A stretch of DNA of 64,000 nucleotides. It comes from Actinoplanes sandaracinus (GTDB taxonomy: Bacteria; Actinomycetota; Actinomycetes; Mycobacteriales; Micromonosporaceae). The stretch is taken from the NCBI RefSeq assembly GCF_030009775.1, contig NZ_JASCTH010000008.1:62001-126000 (forward strand), written 5' to 3'. The notes beneath the pieces were generated by a model, which was not told the origin of the DNA, made no database searches, and worked only from the letters and a program-made list of their open reading frames with translations. The first letter of the stretch is position 1, and each line of letters begins with the position of its first letter. The position numbers were made by a program, and so were the translations under genes. Of this stretch, positions 52,582 to 61,719 are shown piece after piece.

Positions 52582-54387
52582 TCAGGCGTCGGCGAGACGG
52601 GCGCGCAGCGCGTCGAGTTCGGCCCAGAGCACGGCCGGCAGCTTGTCACCGAACTTGTTGAACCACTCGGTGATCTGCGGGATCTCGGCCCGCCACTCCT
52701 CCGGGTCGACCCGCAGCACCGCCGCCAGGTCGGCCGGGTCGATGTCGAGGCCGGTCACGTCCAGCGACTCGGGGGTGGGGACGTGGCCGATCGGCGTCTC
52801 GATCGCGTCGGCCTTGCCGTCGAGCCGCTCGACGACCCACTTGAGGACGCGGCTGTTCTCCCCGAAGCCGGGCCACAGGAAGCCGCCGTCGTCACCGCGG
52901 CGGAACCAGTTCACGTAGAAGACCTTGGGCAGCTTGGCGGCGTCGCCGGACGCGCCCTTGGCCATGTCGATCCAGTGCTGGAAGTAGTCGCCGGCGTGGT
53001 AGCCGATGAACGGCAGCATCGCCATCGGGTCGCGGCGCACGACGCCGACCTGGCCGACCGCGGCCGCGGTGGTCTCGGACGACAGGGTGGCACCGAGGTA
53101 GACCCCGTGCACCCAGTCGCGGGCCTCGCTGACCAGCGGGATGGTGGTCTTGCGGCGGCCACCGAACAGGATCGCGTCGATCGGCACGCCACGCGGGTCG
53201 TGGTACTCGTCGGCGAGGATCGGGCACTGCTCGATGGGCGTGCAGAACCGGCTGTTGGGGTGGCTGGACGGGGTGTCCGAGCCGGGCGTCCAGTCGTTGC
53301 CCTTCCAGTCGGTGAGGTGCGCGGGCGGCTCGCCCATGCCCTCCCACCAGATGTCGCCGTCGTCGGTGAGCGCCACGTTGGTGAAGACCGAGTTGCCCTT
53401 GGCCAGGGTGCGCATGGCGTTCGGGTTGGTGTGGAAGTCGGTGCCGGGGGCGACGCCGAAGAGCCCGAACTCGGGGTTGGTGGCCCAGAGCCGGCCGTCC
53501 TCGCCGAAGCGCATCCAGGCGATGTCGTCGCCGACGGTCTCGACCTTCCAGCCCGGCAGGGTGGGCTCGAGCATGGCGAGGTTGGTCTTGCCGCAGGCCG
53601 ACGGGAAGGCGCCGGCGATGTAGCGGACCACGCCCTCGGGCGAGGTGAGCTTCATGATCAGCATGTGCTCGGCGAGCCAGCCCTCGTCGCGGGCCGCCAC
53701 GCTGGCGATCCGCAGCGCGTAGCACTTCTTGCCGAGCAGCGAGTTGCCGCCGTAACCGGAGCCGAACGACCAGATCTCGCGAGTCTCCGGGAAGTGCGAG
53801 ATGTACTTGGTCTCGTTGCACGGCCACGCGACGTCGGCCTGCCCCGGCTCCAGCGGCGCGCCGATCGAGTGCAGCGCCGGCACGAAGTCGGCGTCGTCAC
53901 CCATCGCCTTCAGGACCCCGGCCCCCATCCGGGTCATGATGCGCATGCTCGACACGACATACGGGCTGTCGGTCAGCTCGACGCCGAACATCGGCTCCGG
54001 CGCGTCGAGCGGGCCCATGCAGAACGGGACGACGTACATCGTCCGGCCCTTCATGCACCCCCGGTACAGCCCGGTCATGAGCTGCTTCATCTCGGCCGGG
54101 TCCATCCAGTTGTTGGTGGGACCGGCGTCGGCCTCGTCGACCGAGCAGATGAAGGTGCGCTCCTCGACGCGCGCCACATCGGACGGATCGGTGCGCGCCC
54201 AGAACGAGTTCGGTTTCTTCTTGTCGTCGAGGCGGACGAGGGCGCCCGCTTCCACGAGCTCGTCGGTCAGACGGGTCCACTCGGCCTCGGAACCGTCACA
54301 CCAGACGATGCGGTCGGGCGTGGTCAGGGCGGCGACCTCGTCGATCCACGCGAGCAACCGCGGGTGCGAGGTAGGGGGCTGAGTCAA
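52582..54387 (-). CDS. pckG: Phosphoenolpyruvate carboxykinase (GTP)
   Basis: A 601-residue GTP-dependent [20 protein letters not shown] holds the P-loop and reactive Cys, with [18 protein letters not shown] and FGVAPGT also diagnostic. It converts oxaloacetate to PEP in gluconeogenesis. The start is a TTG at 54385-54387 with AAGGAG 7 bases upstream; no ATG or GTG nearby keeps the family N-terminus. A palindrome CCGGAA-GAA-TTCCGG lies 42 bases before the start. Works with GlpX when the cell grows on acids. Confidence 0.96.
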   Translation of the reverse strand: MTQPPTSHPRLLAWIDEVAALTTPDRIVWCDGSEAEWTRLTDELVEAGALVRLDDKKKPNSFWARTDPSDVARVEERTFICSVDEADAGPTNNWMDPAEMKQLMTGLYRGCMKGRTMYVVPFCMGPLDAPEPMFGVELTDSPYVVSSMRIMTRMGAGVLKAMGDDADFVPALHSIGAPLEPGQADVAWPCNETKYISHFPETREIWSFGSGYGGNSLLGKKCYALRIASVAARDEGWLAEHMLIMKLTSPEGVVRYIAGAFPSACGKTNLAMLEPTLPGWKVETVGDDIAWMRFGEDGRLWATNPEFGLFGVAPGTDFHTNPNAMRTLAKGNSVFTNVALTDDGDIWWEGMGEPPAHLTDWKGNDWTPGSDTPSSHPNSRFCTPIEQCPILADEYHDPRGVPIDAILFGGRRKTTIPLVSEARDWVHGVYLGATLSSETTAAAVGQVGVVRRDPMAMLPFIGYHAGDYFQHWIDMAKGASGDAAKLPKVFYVNWFRRGDDGGFLWPGFGENSRVLKWVVERLDGKADAIETPIGHVPTPESLDVTGLDIDPADLAAVLRVDPEEWRAEIPQITEWFNKFGDKLPAVLWAELDALRARLADA

Positions 54388-54701
54388 GGTGAAGCTCCTT
54401 CGGTCGGCACTGACCTATGACTGACCCGCCGGAAGAATTCCGGCCGTGTCATGGGGAGTCACGTCAGCGTAAGCCCGAGAAAGCATTCAGTTCATCGGTT
54501 GCATCTGTGGACAACCGCACAATCCATGGTTGGTTTGCGCGTAGACGAGCGATTCTTCGCCGCAAAGCGCAACAGTGCGCAGCGCCGCCTCTTCGAGGCC
54601 GAGCCACACCGTCGCTCTCGACAACTTTCACAAAAAGGACTTAACCCCTTAGACTTCCGCGTAATCGGGCTTTCCTCGCAGTTCCGGCCACAGGAGGCGG
54701 A
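54388..54701. other. Divergent gap between pckG and sigma factor genes
   Basis: A 314-base control region, AT-richer than its surroundings between about 54470 and 54660. It contains CCGGAA-GAA-TTCCGG (54429-54443), a perfect inverted repeat that may be an operator for pckG. An 84-residue open frame (54451-54705) ends with ATGA on the sigma-factor start, but it has no ribosome site and no recognisable protein character, so I do not call it. Confidence 0.5.
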
Positions 54702-55466
54702 ATGACGATCCCGGGCAACGACGCGGACACGGACACCGGCCTCCTCGCCGCCGTCCGAGCCGGCGACACCGCCGCGTACGGAACGCTCTACGAGCGGCAC
54801 CACGTGGCAGCCCGCAAGTTCGCCTTCGGTCTCGTCCACGATCCCGCCGACGTCGACGACCTGGTGGCCGAGACCTTCGCCAAGGTGTTCGCGACACTGC
54901 GCGCCGGGCGGGGGCCGCTGGTCGCGTTCCGGGCCTACCTGCACACCACCATGCGGCACCTGCGCTATCAGCGGGCCCGGCGGGACCGCCGGCTGGAGTT
55001 CACCGACGACCTGACCCGGTACGACGCCGGCGAGCCCTTCACCGACCCCGCCCTGGACCGGCTGGAGCGCAGTTTCGCCGCCGCCGCGTTCCGGCAACTC
55101 CCCGAGCGCTGGCGGGACGTGCTGTGGCAGACCGAGGTGGAGGGCAGCACCCCCGCCGAGCTCGCCCCACGGATGGGCCTGACCCCGAACGCCGTGGCGG
55201 TTCTGGCACACCGCGCGCGTGAGGGGCTACGCAGCCTCTATCTACAGCAGCACGTGGCCGCCGCCGAGCACCCGGAGTGCCGCTGGGCCGGCGAGCGCCT
55301 CGGCGGCCAGGTGCGTGGCCGGCTCGCGCCGCGCGACGCCCACCGGATGGGCACCCATCTCGGGTGGTGCTCGGACTGCCGCAACCGGCTCGCCGAGATC
55401 CGCGAAGTCGACGGTTTTCGTCACGCTCCGTATCGCCAGCGTCACCATGTCGAGACCTCCGGTTAA
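54702..55466 (+). CDS. RNA polymerase sigma factor (sigma-70/ECF-like) with C-terminal zinc-finger segment
   Basis: A 254-residue protein. Residues about 12-85 are sigma region 2 (AYGTLYERHHVAARKFAFGL, DVDDLVAETFAKVFATL), about 125-180 region 4 (RQLPERWRDVLWQTEVEG, LAPRMGLTPNAVAVLAHRAR). The tail (about 190-245) has HLGWCSDCRNRLAEI with an H-x3-C-x2-C pattern like the zinc-binding anti-sigma domain. The protein may thus carry its own regulatory finger, as known for a group of actinobacterial sigma factors. ATG preceded by AGGAGG. Confidence 0.88.
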   Translation: MTIPGNDADTDTGLLAAVRAGDTAAYGTLYERHHVAARKFAFGLVHDPADVDDLVAETFAKVFATLRAGRGPLVAFRAYLHTTMRHLRYQRARRDRRLEFTDDLTRYDAGEPFTDPALDRLERSFAAAAFRQLPERWRDVLWQTEVEGSTPAELAPRMGLTPNAVAVLAHRAREGLRSLYLQQHVAAAEHPECRWAGERLGGQVRGRLAPRDAHRMGTHLGWCSDCRNRLAEIREVDGFRHAPYRQRHHVETSG

Positions 55467-55518
55467 GACCCGGCAACGAGGACAGCGATAGGTGACCAGC
55501 CCCGGTACCCTCGGATCC

Positions 55519-56058
55519 GTGCCCCCGAAACCCCCGCAGACAAATACTCTGCGCACCCGAATCGCGGGACTCGTCCGCGAGTTGGGAAAGTTCGGAATCG
55601 TCGGCGGCGTCGCCTTCACCGTCGACTTCGCGCTCTTCAGCGCCCTGCTCTGGGCCGACCTGGAGACGCTGACCGCCAAGTCGCTCTCCACCGTCGTCGC
55701 GACCACCATCGCGTTCCTGGGAAACCGGTTCTGGACCTGGCGTGACGGCGAGCACACCAACATGGCCCGGCAGTACACGACCTTCTTCGTACTGAATCTG
55801 ATCGGCCTGGGTATCGCCCTGGCGTGTCTCTCGATCAGCCACTACGGCCTGGGCGCGGTCTGGCCGGTGATGCAGAGCCGGGTGGCCGACGTCATCGCCG
55901 GTATGGGCGTGGGCACCGCGCTGGGTACCATGTTCCGCTTCTGGTCCTACCGCCGCTTCGTCTTCCGGGTCACCGACGCCCCGGCCGCCAGCGACCCGGC
56001 GGAAACCGAGCCCCCTCGAACCGGAAGTATGACGACACCGTCGTCCTCCTCCCAGTGA
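55519..56058 (+). CDS. GtrA family membrane protein
   Basis: A 179-residue protein with four TM helices of the GtrA/DPMS family: FGIVGGVAFTVDFALFSALL, STVVATTIAFLGNRFWTW, and FRFWSYRRFVF at the end. GtrA proteins help move polyprenyl-phosphate-linked sugars across the membrane. GTG at 55519 is preferred to 55492 because TACCCT (55506-55511) lies 7 bases before it, leaderless type. It is followed by a second GtrA gene, and UppS nearby makes the polyprenyl carrier. Confidence 0.88.
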   Translation: MPPKPPQTNTLRTRIAGLVRELGKFGIVGGVAFTVDFALFSALLWADLETLTAKSLSTVVATTIAFLGNRFWTWRDGEHTNMARQYTTFFVLNLIGLGIALACLSISHYGLGAVWPVMQSRVADVIAGMGVGTALGTMFRFWSYRRFVFRVTDAPAASDPAETEPPRTGSMTTPSSSSQ

Positions 56059-56095
56059 CTCGGCGTAATCGCCCCCGTTCCCGTAAGGTTGCCCA

Positions 56096-56653
56096 ATGCC
56101 CTCAGCCAGCCCGCTGACGGAACGCCTCCGCCGGCTCGCCCCCGAAGCCTTCGCCTTCGGCATCATCGGCGCCGGCAACACGTTGCTCTATCTCGCGATC
56201 TACACGGTCGCCATGCCGATCGGCGCGGTCAAGTCGAGCGTGCTCGCGACGGTCATCACGACCACGCTGGCGTACGTGGCGAACCGGTACTGGACCTACC
56301 GGCACCACACCCGCAGCGCCCTGCGCCGGGAGTACGTCCTGTTCTTCGGGTTCAACCTGGTCGGCATGGTCATCCAGTCCGGCATGACCTACCTCGGCAA
56401 GTACGGTTTCGGTTTCAGCGAGACCGATGACAAGTGGCAGCTGCTGTTCGTCACGACCATCGGCATCGGCATCGCCACCATCTTCCGCTTCTGGGCGTAC
56501 CGGACGTTCGTCTTCCTCAAGCCGCCGGTCGACGGGCACGAGGCCGCGATCACCGACCTCGACGCGACCGCCGGGTTCGCCGAGCTCAGCGCGGTCGACA
56601 CCCCGGGCAGTGTGGCTCACCTGGACCTGCGACCGGAACTCGACCCGCGCTGA
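56096..56653 (+). CDS. GtrA family membrane protein, second copy
   Basis: A 185-residue GtrA protein with four TM helices: EAFAFGIIGAGNTLLYLAIY, TLAYVANRYWTYRHHTR, and ATIFRFWAYRTFVFLKP. It is clearly related to the preceding gene but not nearly identical, so the duplication is old. The acidic C-terminal tail is cytosolic. TAAGGT (56084-56089) lies 6 bases before the ATG. The last 37 bases overlap the PH-domain gene on the opposite strand. Confidence 0.9.
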   Translation: MPSASPLTERLRRLAPEAFAFGIIGAGNTLLYLAIYTVAMPIGAVKSSVLATVITTTLAYVANRYWTYRHHTRSALRREYVLFFGFNLVGMVIQSGMTYLGKYGFGFSETDDKWQLLFVTTIGIGIATIFRFWAYRTFVFLKPPVDGHEAAITDLDATAGFAELSAVDTPGSVAHLDLRPELDPR

Positions 56654-57183
56654 CGAGGCCGGTCCGCCGGCTCCTCAGCTTCCGCCTCCTCCTCGTCGGC
56701 CGGGGCCAGCTCGATCAGCTCGTAGAGGGTGCTCTGCACCAGCTGCGCGGCGGGCACCCCGGCCAGCACCGCGCTCTGGTCACCGATCGAGTCGATGGTG
56801 AGCGTCCCGCTGCCGAGGATCCGGTCCAGCAGCGACTGGGTCACCGTGTGGTCGTTGATCCGGTTGAGCGGCAGGTCGCGCCGCTCCCGGGTGAGGATGC
56901 CCCACTGCATCAGCAGGCGCTCACCGGTCAGCACGTACTCGGTGCAGCGCCACCGCAGCAGTGGATGCGCCCCGTAACGGGCGCCGTAGTAGAGCATGAT
57001 CGCCGCGACCATCAGCAGCCCGATCCGGCCACCCTCGGTGGGCGGCAGCATCACCCAGCCCATGATCAGACCGGCCGCGGCCAACAGCAGCACCAGGCTC
57101 GGGGCCACCGCCGCCTTCCAATGCGGACGCAGATGGAGGACGATCTCCTCCTCGTCCGCGAGCACATCCTCCGGGAACGCCAC
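56617..57183 (-). CDS. Membrane PH-domain (bPH2/YdbS-like) protein
   Basis: A 188-residue protein: short N-terminus, two TM helices (about 26-45 and 51-70), then a bPH2 domain (YVLTGERLLMQWGILTRERRDLPLNRINDHT). An acidic, then basic tail follows. Function unknown; such proteins occur with cell-envelope genes. GTG at 57183 is 4 bases after the birA stop, so the two are likely one operon; an ATG at 57207 would overlap birA. Confidence 0.85.
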   Translation of the reverse strand: MAFPEDVLADEEEIVLHLRPHWKAAVAPSLVLLLAAAGLIMGWVMLPPTEGGRIGLLMVAAIMLYYGARYGAHPLLRWRCTEYVLTGERLLMQWGILTRERRDLPLNRINDHTVTQSLLDRILGSGTLTIDSIGDQSAVLAGVPAAQLVQSTLYELIELAPADEEEAEAEEPADRPRQRGSSSGRRSR

Positions 57184-57187
57184 GCGG

Positions 57188-58009
57188 TCAGCGTACGTGC
57201 ACGACATCCCCCGCTGAGACCCGAAAATCCGCACCTTCCTCCGTACGGAGCACCAACTGCCCGTCGGAGTCCACGCTGACCGCCTCTCCGGTCTGCTCCG
57301 CGCCCCCAGGCAGAAGCACCCGGACCTGACGGCCGATGGTCGCGCAGTGCCGCTGGTACGCGGCGAGCAGCCCGCACATCTCGGCGTCACCCCCGGCGTC
57401 GCGCCAGCCGCCGTACCACCGCTCCAGGCCGCGCAGCAGTGCCCGCAGCAGCGGGTCCCGGTCGGTGTTCGCGGCGCCGGCCACGCGCAGCGAGGTGGCC
57501 GGCACGCCGGTCGTCTCCGGCAGTTCCTCGGCCCGGGTGCTAACGTTCAGGCCGACGCCGATCACCACCGCGTCGCCGGACACCTCGGCCAGGATCCCGG
57601 CGCACTTGCGGTCGGCGACCAGCAGGTCGTTGGGCCATTTCAGGGCGGCCTCGACGCCGGACACCCGGGTCACCGCCTCGGCCAGCGCCACCCCGGTGAG
57701 CAGCGGCAGCCAGCCGTAGGACGACGTGGGCACCGACGCGCCGGGCCGCAGCAGCACGCTGAGGGTGAGACCGGCCCGGGGCGGCGACACCCACTGCCGG
57801 TCCCGCCGGCCACGGCCGGCGGTCTGGCTCTCGGCCACCACCACGAGCCCTTCCGGATCGCCTGCCACGGCGGCCGACGTGGCGTCCGCGTTGGTCGACG
57901 CGGTCTCGGCCCGCACGTCGACCCGGGACCAGAACCCGCCCGGTACGACCAGCGCACGGGTCAGCGCCCGTGCGGACAGTGGCGGCCGGTCGAGATCGGT
58001 GTAACCCAT
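57188..58009 (-). CDS. birA: Biotin--[acetyl-CoA carboxylase] ligase
   Basis: A 273-residue biotin protein ligase. ETASTN (35-40), the biotinyl-AMP loop GRGRRDRQW (65-73) and LKWPNDLLV (123-131) with the catalytic lysine are intact, plus the small C-terminal SH3-like domain. It lacks the N-terminal DNA-binding domain of E. coli BirA, so it is a plain ligase. It biotinylates the carboxylase alpha subunits that work with the carboxyltransferase encoded at 59086. TAAGCT lies 6 bases before the ATG (complement of 58016-58021). Confidence 0.95.
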   Translation of the reverse strand: MGYTDLDRPPLSARALTRALVVPGGFWSRVDVRAETASTNADATSAAVAGDPEGLVVVAESQTAGRGRRDRQWVSPPRAGLTLSVLLRPGASVPTSSYGWLPLLTGVALAEAVTRVSGVEAALKWPNDLLVADRKCAGILAEVSGDAVVIGVGLNVSTRAEELPETTGVPATSLRVAGAANTDRDPLLRALLRGLERWYGGWRDAGGDAEMCGLLAAYQRHCATIGRQVRVLLPGGAEQTGEAVSVDSDGQLVLRTEEGADFRVSAGDVVHVR

Positions 58010-58018
58010 CCCGGCAGC

Positions 58019-58939
58019 TTAGTGTGGGCCGGCCGAGTGCTTGCTGATGTAGGGGGCCGGCCGGGGCCGGGGACTCGGGCGGGTTCCGGCGTCCTGCTCC
58101 TCGTGGTCGGACTGGACGTCGCGCTCGCTCCAGGACCGGGGCAGCCGCACCCGACGGCCCTCCCGCGGTGGCCATTCCGGGGCCGGGCCGACCGGTTCGG
58201 CGGGCACCGGGGCCAGATCGAAACCGGTCGCCGGCTCGTAGTCGGGCACCGGCGGGAGCGGGTCGAGCTCCGGCGGGTTGTAGAGGTCGTCGGGCACCGG
58301 GGTCCAGTAGTCGCCGGAGGGCGGCCGGTCGTCGACGTCGGAGTACCGGGGCCAGTCCCAGTCGGGGACGAGCTTGTCGGAGTCCAGGGTGCTGTAGCGC
58401 CCGGCGTACCCTCCGGGGCTCTCGATGTCGCGCCGCGCCCAGGCGACCCCGTCCGGTTCCGGCTCTCTGCGGCGTCGCCGCGGCGGCCAGGAGCCGTCCT
58501 CCAGGTAACCGTCCTCGTACCCGCCGCGGTCCTCGTCGTCGTACGCGGTCCCCACCTCGGCGACGATCTCGTCCTCACCCGGGTCGTAGTCGTCGAAGCC
58601 GTTGCGCCGCAGGTCGCCGTCGTCCTCGTCGGCCAGTCCGATCGACGCCAGTCCGCTCGGGCCGCCCTCGCCCTGAACCGGCCGGCCGCTGAAGGCGGCG
58701 GCCAGCTTCCGCCGTCGCGGCGCTGTGGGCTCCCCACCCGCGACCGCGACCGCGTCCACCGTGGCGCGAGGTCCGGGAGTGGACCTCACGCCGGTGTCCG
58801 AGCGTCGGCGGCGAGCGGATGAGCCGGCACGGTTCGCCCGACGAGCGCCGCCACCGAAGAGCACGGCGCGGAAGCTGATCAGTGTGGCGAGGCCGCCTGC
58901 GATGAAGGCGAGCCCGGCCGCGGTCATCCAGTTCGTCAC
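58019..58939 (-). CDS. Hypothetical anchored acidic protein
   Basis: A 306-residue protein with one N-terminal TM helix (MTAAGLAFIAGGLATLISF) and a long, mostly disordered tail rich in Asp, Pro, Arg and Tyr (SDVDDRPPSGDYWTPVPDDL). No domain recognised. GTG at 58939; TTACAA-type hexamer just upstream. It lies between birA and the carboxyltransferase gene in the usual actinobacterial order but I know of no assigned role. Confidence 0.65.
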   Translation of the reverse strand: MTNWMTAAGLAFIAGGLATLISFRAVLFGGGARRANRAGSSARRRRSDTGVRSTPGPRATVDAVAVAGGEPTAPRRRKLAAAFSGRPVQGEGGPSGLASIGLADEDDGDLRRNGFDDYDPGEDEIVAEVGTAYDDEDRGGYEDGYLEDGSWPPRRRRREPEPDGVAWARRDIESPGGYAGRYSTLDSDKLVPDWDWPRYSDVDDRPPSGDYWTPVPDDLYNPPELDPLPPVPDYEPATGFDLAPVPAEPVGPAPEWPPREGRRVRLPRSWSERDVQSDHEEQDAGTRPSPRPRPAPYISKHSAGPH

Positions 58940-59085
58940 GCCGGTTGTAACGAATGGGGCATTGGGTATGAAACGCGCACGTAGCGACGCCCTGCCTGTG
59001 CGACACCACCCCGGTTACGATGCTGGGCGTTGCCTTAACGAGCGATAGGCCGTGCTCCGGCCGCCTCGAGAGCGTGGAGACCTTC

Positions 59086-60657
59086 GTGACAACGCAGCCC
59101 GACATCCACACCACCGCCGGCAAGCTCGCCGACCTCGCCCGCCGCACCGACGAGGCCGTGCACGCGGGGTCCGCACGCGCCATCGAGAAACAGCACGCCC
59201 GCGGCAAGAAGACCGCCCGCGAGCGCATCGAGCTCCTGCTCGACAAGGGCTCCTTCGTCGAGCTCGACGAGCTGGCCCGGCACCGCTCCACCGCCTTCGG
59301 CCTGGAGAAGAACCGGCCGTACGGCGACGGCGTGGTCACCGGCCACGGCACCGTCGACGGCCGCCAGGTCTGCGTCTTCTCCCAGGACTTCACCGTCTTC
59401 GGCGGCTCACTCGGTGAGGTCTTCGGCGAGAAGATCGTCAAAGTGCTCGACCTGGCCATGAAGATCGGCTGCCCGATCATCGGGATCAACGACTCCGGCG
59501 GCGCCCGCATCCAGGAGGGCGTGGTCGCGCTCGGCCTCTACGCCGACATCTTCTTCCGCAACGTCCGCGCCAGCGGCGTGATCCCGCAGATCTCGCTGAT
59601 CATGGGCCCGTGCGCGGGCGGCGCGGTCTACTCCCCCGCGATCACCGACTTCACCGTCATGGTCGACCAGACCTCGCACATGTTCATCACCGGCCCCGAC
59701 GTGATCAAGACGGTCACCGGTGAAGAGGTCGGCATGGAGGAACTGGGCGGCGCCCGCACCCACAACACCCGCAGCGGCAACGCCCACTACCTGGCCAGCG
59801 ACGAGGAGGACGCGATCGAGTACGTCCGCGCCCTCCTGTCCTACCTGCCCAGCAACAACCTGGACGAGCCGGTCGTCTTCTCCGCCGAGGCCGATCTCGA
59901 CGTTCTCGAAGCCGACCAGGCGCTTGACACCCTCATCCCCGACTCACCGAACCAGCCGTACGACATCAAGAAGGTCGTCGAGACGGTCGTCGACGAGTTC
60001 CTCGAAGTCCAGCCGCTCTACGCGCAGAACATCGTCGTCGGCTTCGGACGCGTCGAGGGACGGCCGGTCGGAGTGGTCGCCAACCAGCCGATGAGCCTCG
60101 CCGGAACCCTCGACATCGCCGCCTCGGAGAAGGCCGCCCGCTTCGTGCGCACATGTGACGCGTTCAACATCCCGGTGCTGACCTTCGTGGACGTGCCCGG
60201 CTTCCTGCCCGGCACCGGGCAGGAATGGGACGGCATCATCCGGCGCGGGGCGAAACTCATCTACGCGTACGCCGAGGCCACCGTCCCGAAGGTCACCGTC
60301 ATCACCCGCAAGGCGTATGGCGGGGCGTACGACGTGATGGGCTCGAAGCACATCGGTGCCGACGTCAACTTCGCCTGGCCGACCGCCCAGATCGCGGTGA
60401 TGGGCGCCCAGGGCGCGGTCAACATCCTCCACCGGGCGGAACTCGCCGCCGCCGACGACCAGGTCGAGCGGCGGGCCGAACTCATCCGGGAGTACGAGGA
60501 CACGCTGGCGAACCCGTACATCGCCGCGGAACGCGGCTATGTGGACGCCGTCATCCCGCCCTCGCAGACCCGCGCCCAGGTGACCCGGGCACTGCGGATG
60601 CTCCGCACCAAGCGCGAGAGCCTGCCCCCGAAGAAGCACGGCAACATCCCGCTGTAG
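59086..60657 (+). CDS. accD5: Acyl-CoA (propionyl-CoA) carboxylase beta subunit, carboxyltransferase
   Basis: A 523-residue carboxyltransferase of the AccD5/PccB type. The acyl-CoA oxyanion loops are [13 protein letters not shown] and, in the C-terminal half, [34 protein letters not shown] is also diagnostic. It moves carboxyl from biotin to acetyl- or propionyl-CoA, giving malonyl- or methylmalonyl-CoA. GTG at 59086 follows GGAG; the frame is open from 59020. Symbol reflects best guess of subfamily. Propionyl-CoA from odd- or branched-chain acid breakdown would feed it. Confidence 0.92.
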   Translation: MTTQPDIHTTAGKLADLARRTDEAVHAGSARAIEKQHARGKKTARERIELLLDKGSFVELDELARHRSTAFGLEKNRPYGDGVVTGHGTVDGRQVCVFSQDFTVFGGSLGEVFGEKIVKVLDLAMKIGCPIIGINDSGGARIQEGVVALGLYADIFFRNVRASGVIPQISLIMGPCAGGAVYSPAITDFTVMVDQTSHMFITGPDVIKTVTGEEVGMEELGGARTHNTRSGNAHYLASDEEDAIEYVRALLSYLPSNNLDEPVVFSAEADLDVLEADQALDTLIPDSPNQPYDIKKVVETVVDEFLEVQPLYAQNIVVGFGRVEGRPVGVVANQPMSLAGTLDIAASEKAARFVRTCDAFNIPVLTFVDVPGFLPGTGQEWDGIIRRGAKLIYAYAEATVPKVTVITRKAYGGAYDVMGSKHIGADVNFAWPTAQIAVMGAQGAVNILHRAELAAADDQVERRAELIREYEDTLANPYIAAERGYVDAVIPPSQTRAQVTRALRMLRTKRESLPPKKHGNIPL

Positions 60658-60660
60658 GCG

Positions 60661-61404
60661 TCACACCGCCGCGGACAACTCGGACAGCCACTGGCCGGCG
60701 AGCAGGAAGGCGCCGGCCACCACGGCGATCAGATTGACGACGAGGAAGACGCCGACCCAGAAGAGCGCGGGCAGGTGGGTCAGCCGCGCGAGCTGGTCGG
60801 CGTCCGAATCGCGCATCCGGCCATGGCTGCGCAGACTCTGCAGCTCGAAGACCGGGCGGACACCGCCGAAGAGCAGGAACCACACTCCGGCGTACGCGAA
60901 GACGGCCTGCGTCTCGGGTTCCGCGTACCAGGAGACGGCGAACACGATCGCGCCCGTGACCACGAGCGAGACCACTCCGAAGAGGTTCCTGATGTTGATC
61001 AGCATGAGCAGCAGGAGCGCCACCGCCAGCCAGAGCAGCAGCGTGATCCGGTTGCCGCCGAGCAGCCACGCGCCCAGCACACCCACCAGCGACGGCGCGA
61101 TGTAACCGCCGAGCAGGGTGAGGATCATGCCGAGGCCGGTCGGACGGCCGGCCGAGAGCGTGAGACCGGACGTGTCGAACTCGAGACGGATGCCCCGCAG
61201 CCTGCGCCCCGTCAACAGGGCGATCAGGGCATGCCCGCCCTCATGGGCGATGGTGACGGCGTTACGGGCCACCCGCCACACCGGGCGGATCGCCACCGCG
61301 AGGAACCCGGCCACCGCCGTGAGCAGCACCAGCATCCCGGGCGGGTCGGGCTGAGCACCCAGCAGCTGGTCCCAGAGGTCAGTCACACCGTCGATCGACA
61401 ACAC
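60661..61404 (-). CDS. M50-family membrane metallopeptidase
   Basis: A 247-residue membrane protein with about six TM helices. HEGGH (54-58) is the zinc-binding HExxH motif in TM2; a later Asp (MRDSDADQLARL, near 200) may be the third ligand. It belongs to the M50B-like peptidase family (site-2 protease group), without a PDZ domain. GTG at 61404; TACAGT lies 7 bases before it. Substrate unknown. It ends 3 bases from the carboxyltransferase stop, convergent. Confidence 0.9.
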   Translation of the reverse strand: MLSIDGVTDLWDQLLGAQPDPPGMLVLLTAVAGFLAVAIRPVWRVARNAVTIAHEGGHALIALLTGRRLRGIRLEFDTSGLTLSAGRPTGLGMILTLLGGYIAPSLVGVLGAWLLGGNRITLLLWLAVALLLLMLINIRNLFGVVSLVVTGAIVFAVSWYAEPETQAVFAYAGVWFLLFGGVRPVFELQSLRSHGRMRDSDADQLARLTHLPALFWVGVFLVVNLIAVVAGAFLLAGQWLSELSAAV

Positions 61405-61427
61405 GCCGGGGACTGTAGCCGATCCGG

Positions 61428-61646
61428 CTATGCGCGTCGCCTCACGACCGCCTCGGCGGGCTCGGATTCACGGCGGCCGAGCGAACGGGCCGCGTACACC
61501 CCGCCGGCGCCGACCAGCGCGAAAGCGAGCAGGACCAGCATCAACGTGAGCAGACCGGTGGACGCCACGATGATCGCGACGTCAGCCGCCGCCACCAGCA
61601 TCCACAATGCGACAGTGGGCTTACCGCCGTGCCGTCGGCAGTTCAT
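61428..61646 (-). CDS. Small two-pass membrane protein
   Basis: A 72-residue protein with two TM helices (about 13-31 and 35-54) and a basic C-terminus. ATG at 61646 has GGAGGTG upstream (complement of 61649-61656). No family recognised. It lies between the M50 peptidase gene and the kinase gene on the same strand. Confidence 0.55.
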   Translation of the reverse strand: MNCRRHGGKPTVALWMLVAAADVAIIVASTGLLTLMLVLLAFALVGAGGVYAARSLGRRESEPAEAVVRRRA

Positions 61647-61719
61647 GATGCACCTCCATCCGTGACTCTGGATAACTACCCAGCCGTCTCGATCTCACGC
61701 ATGGAGGCGCCGCCGACCG

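Noticed and set aside
54451..54705. 84-residue ORF ending with ATGA on the sigma factor start
   Set aside because: No ribosome site, no recognisable domain, and composition unlike coding sequence; overlap could be chance.
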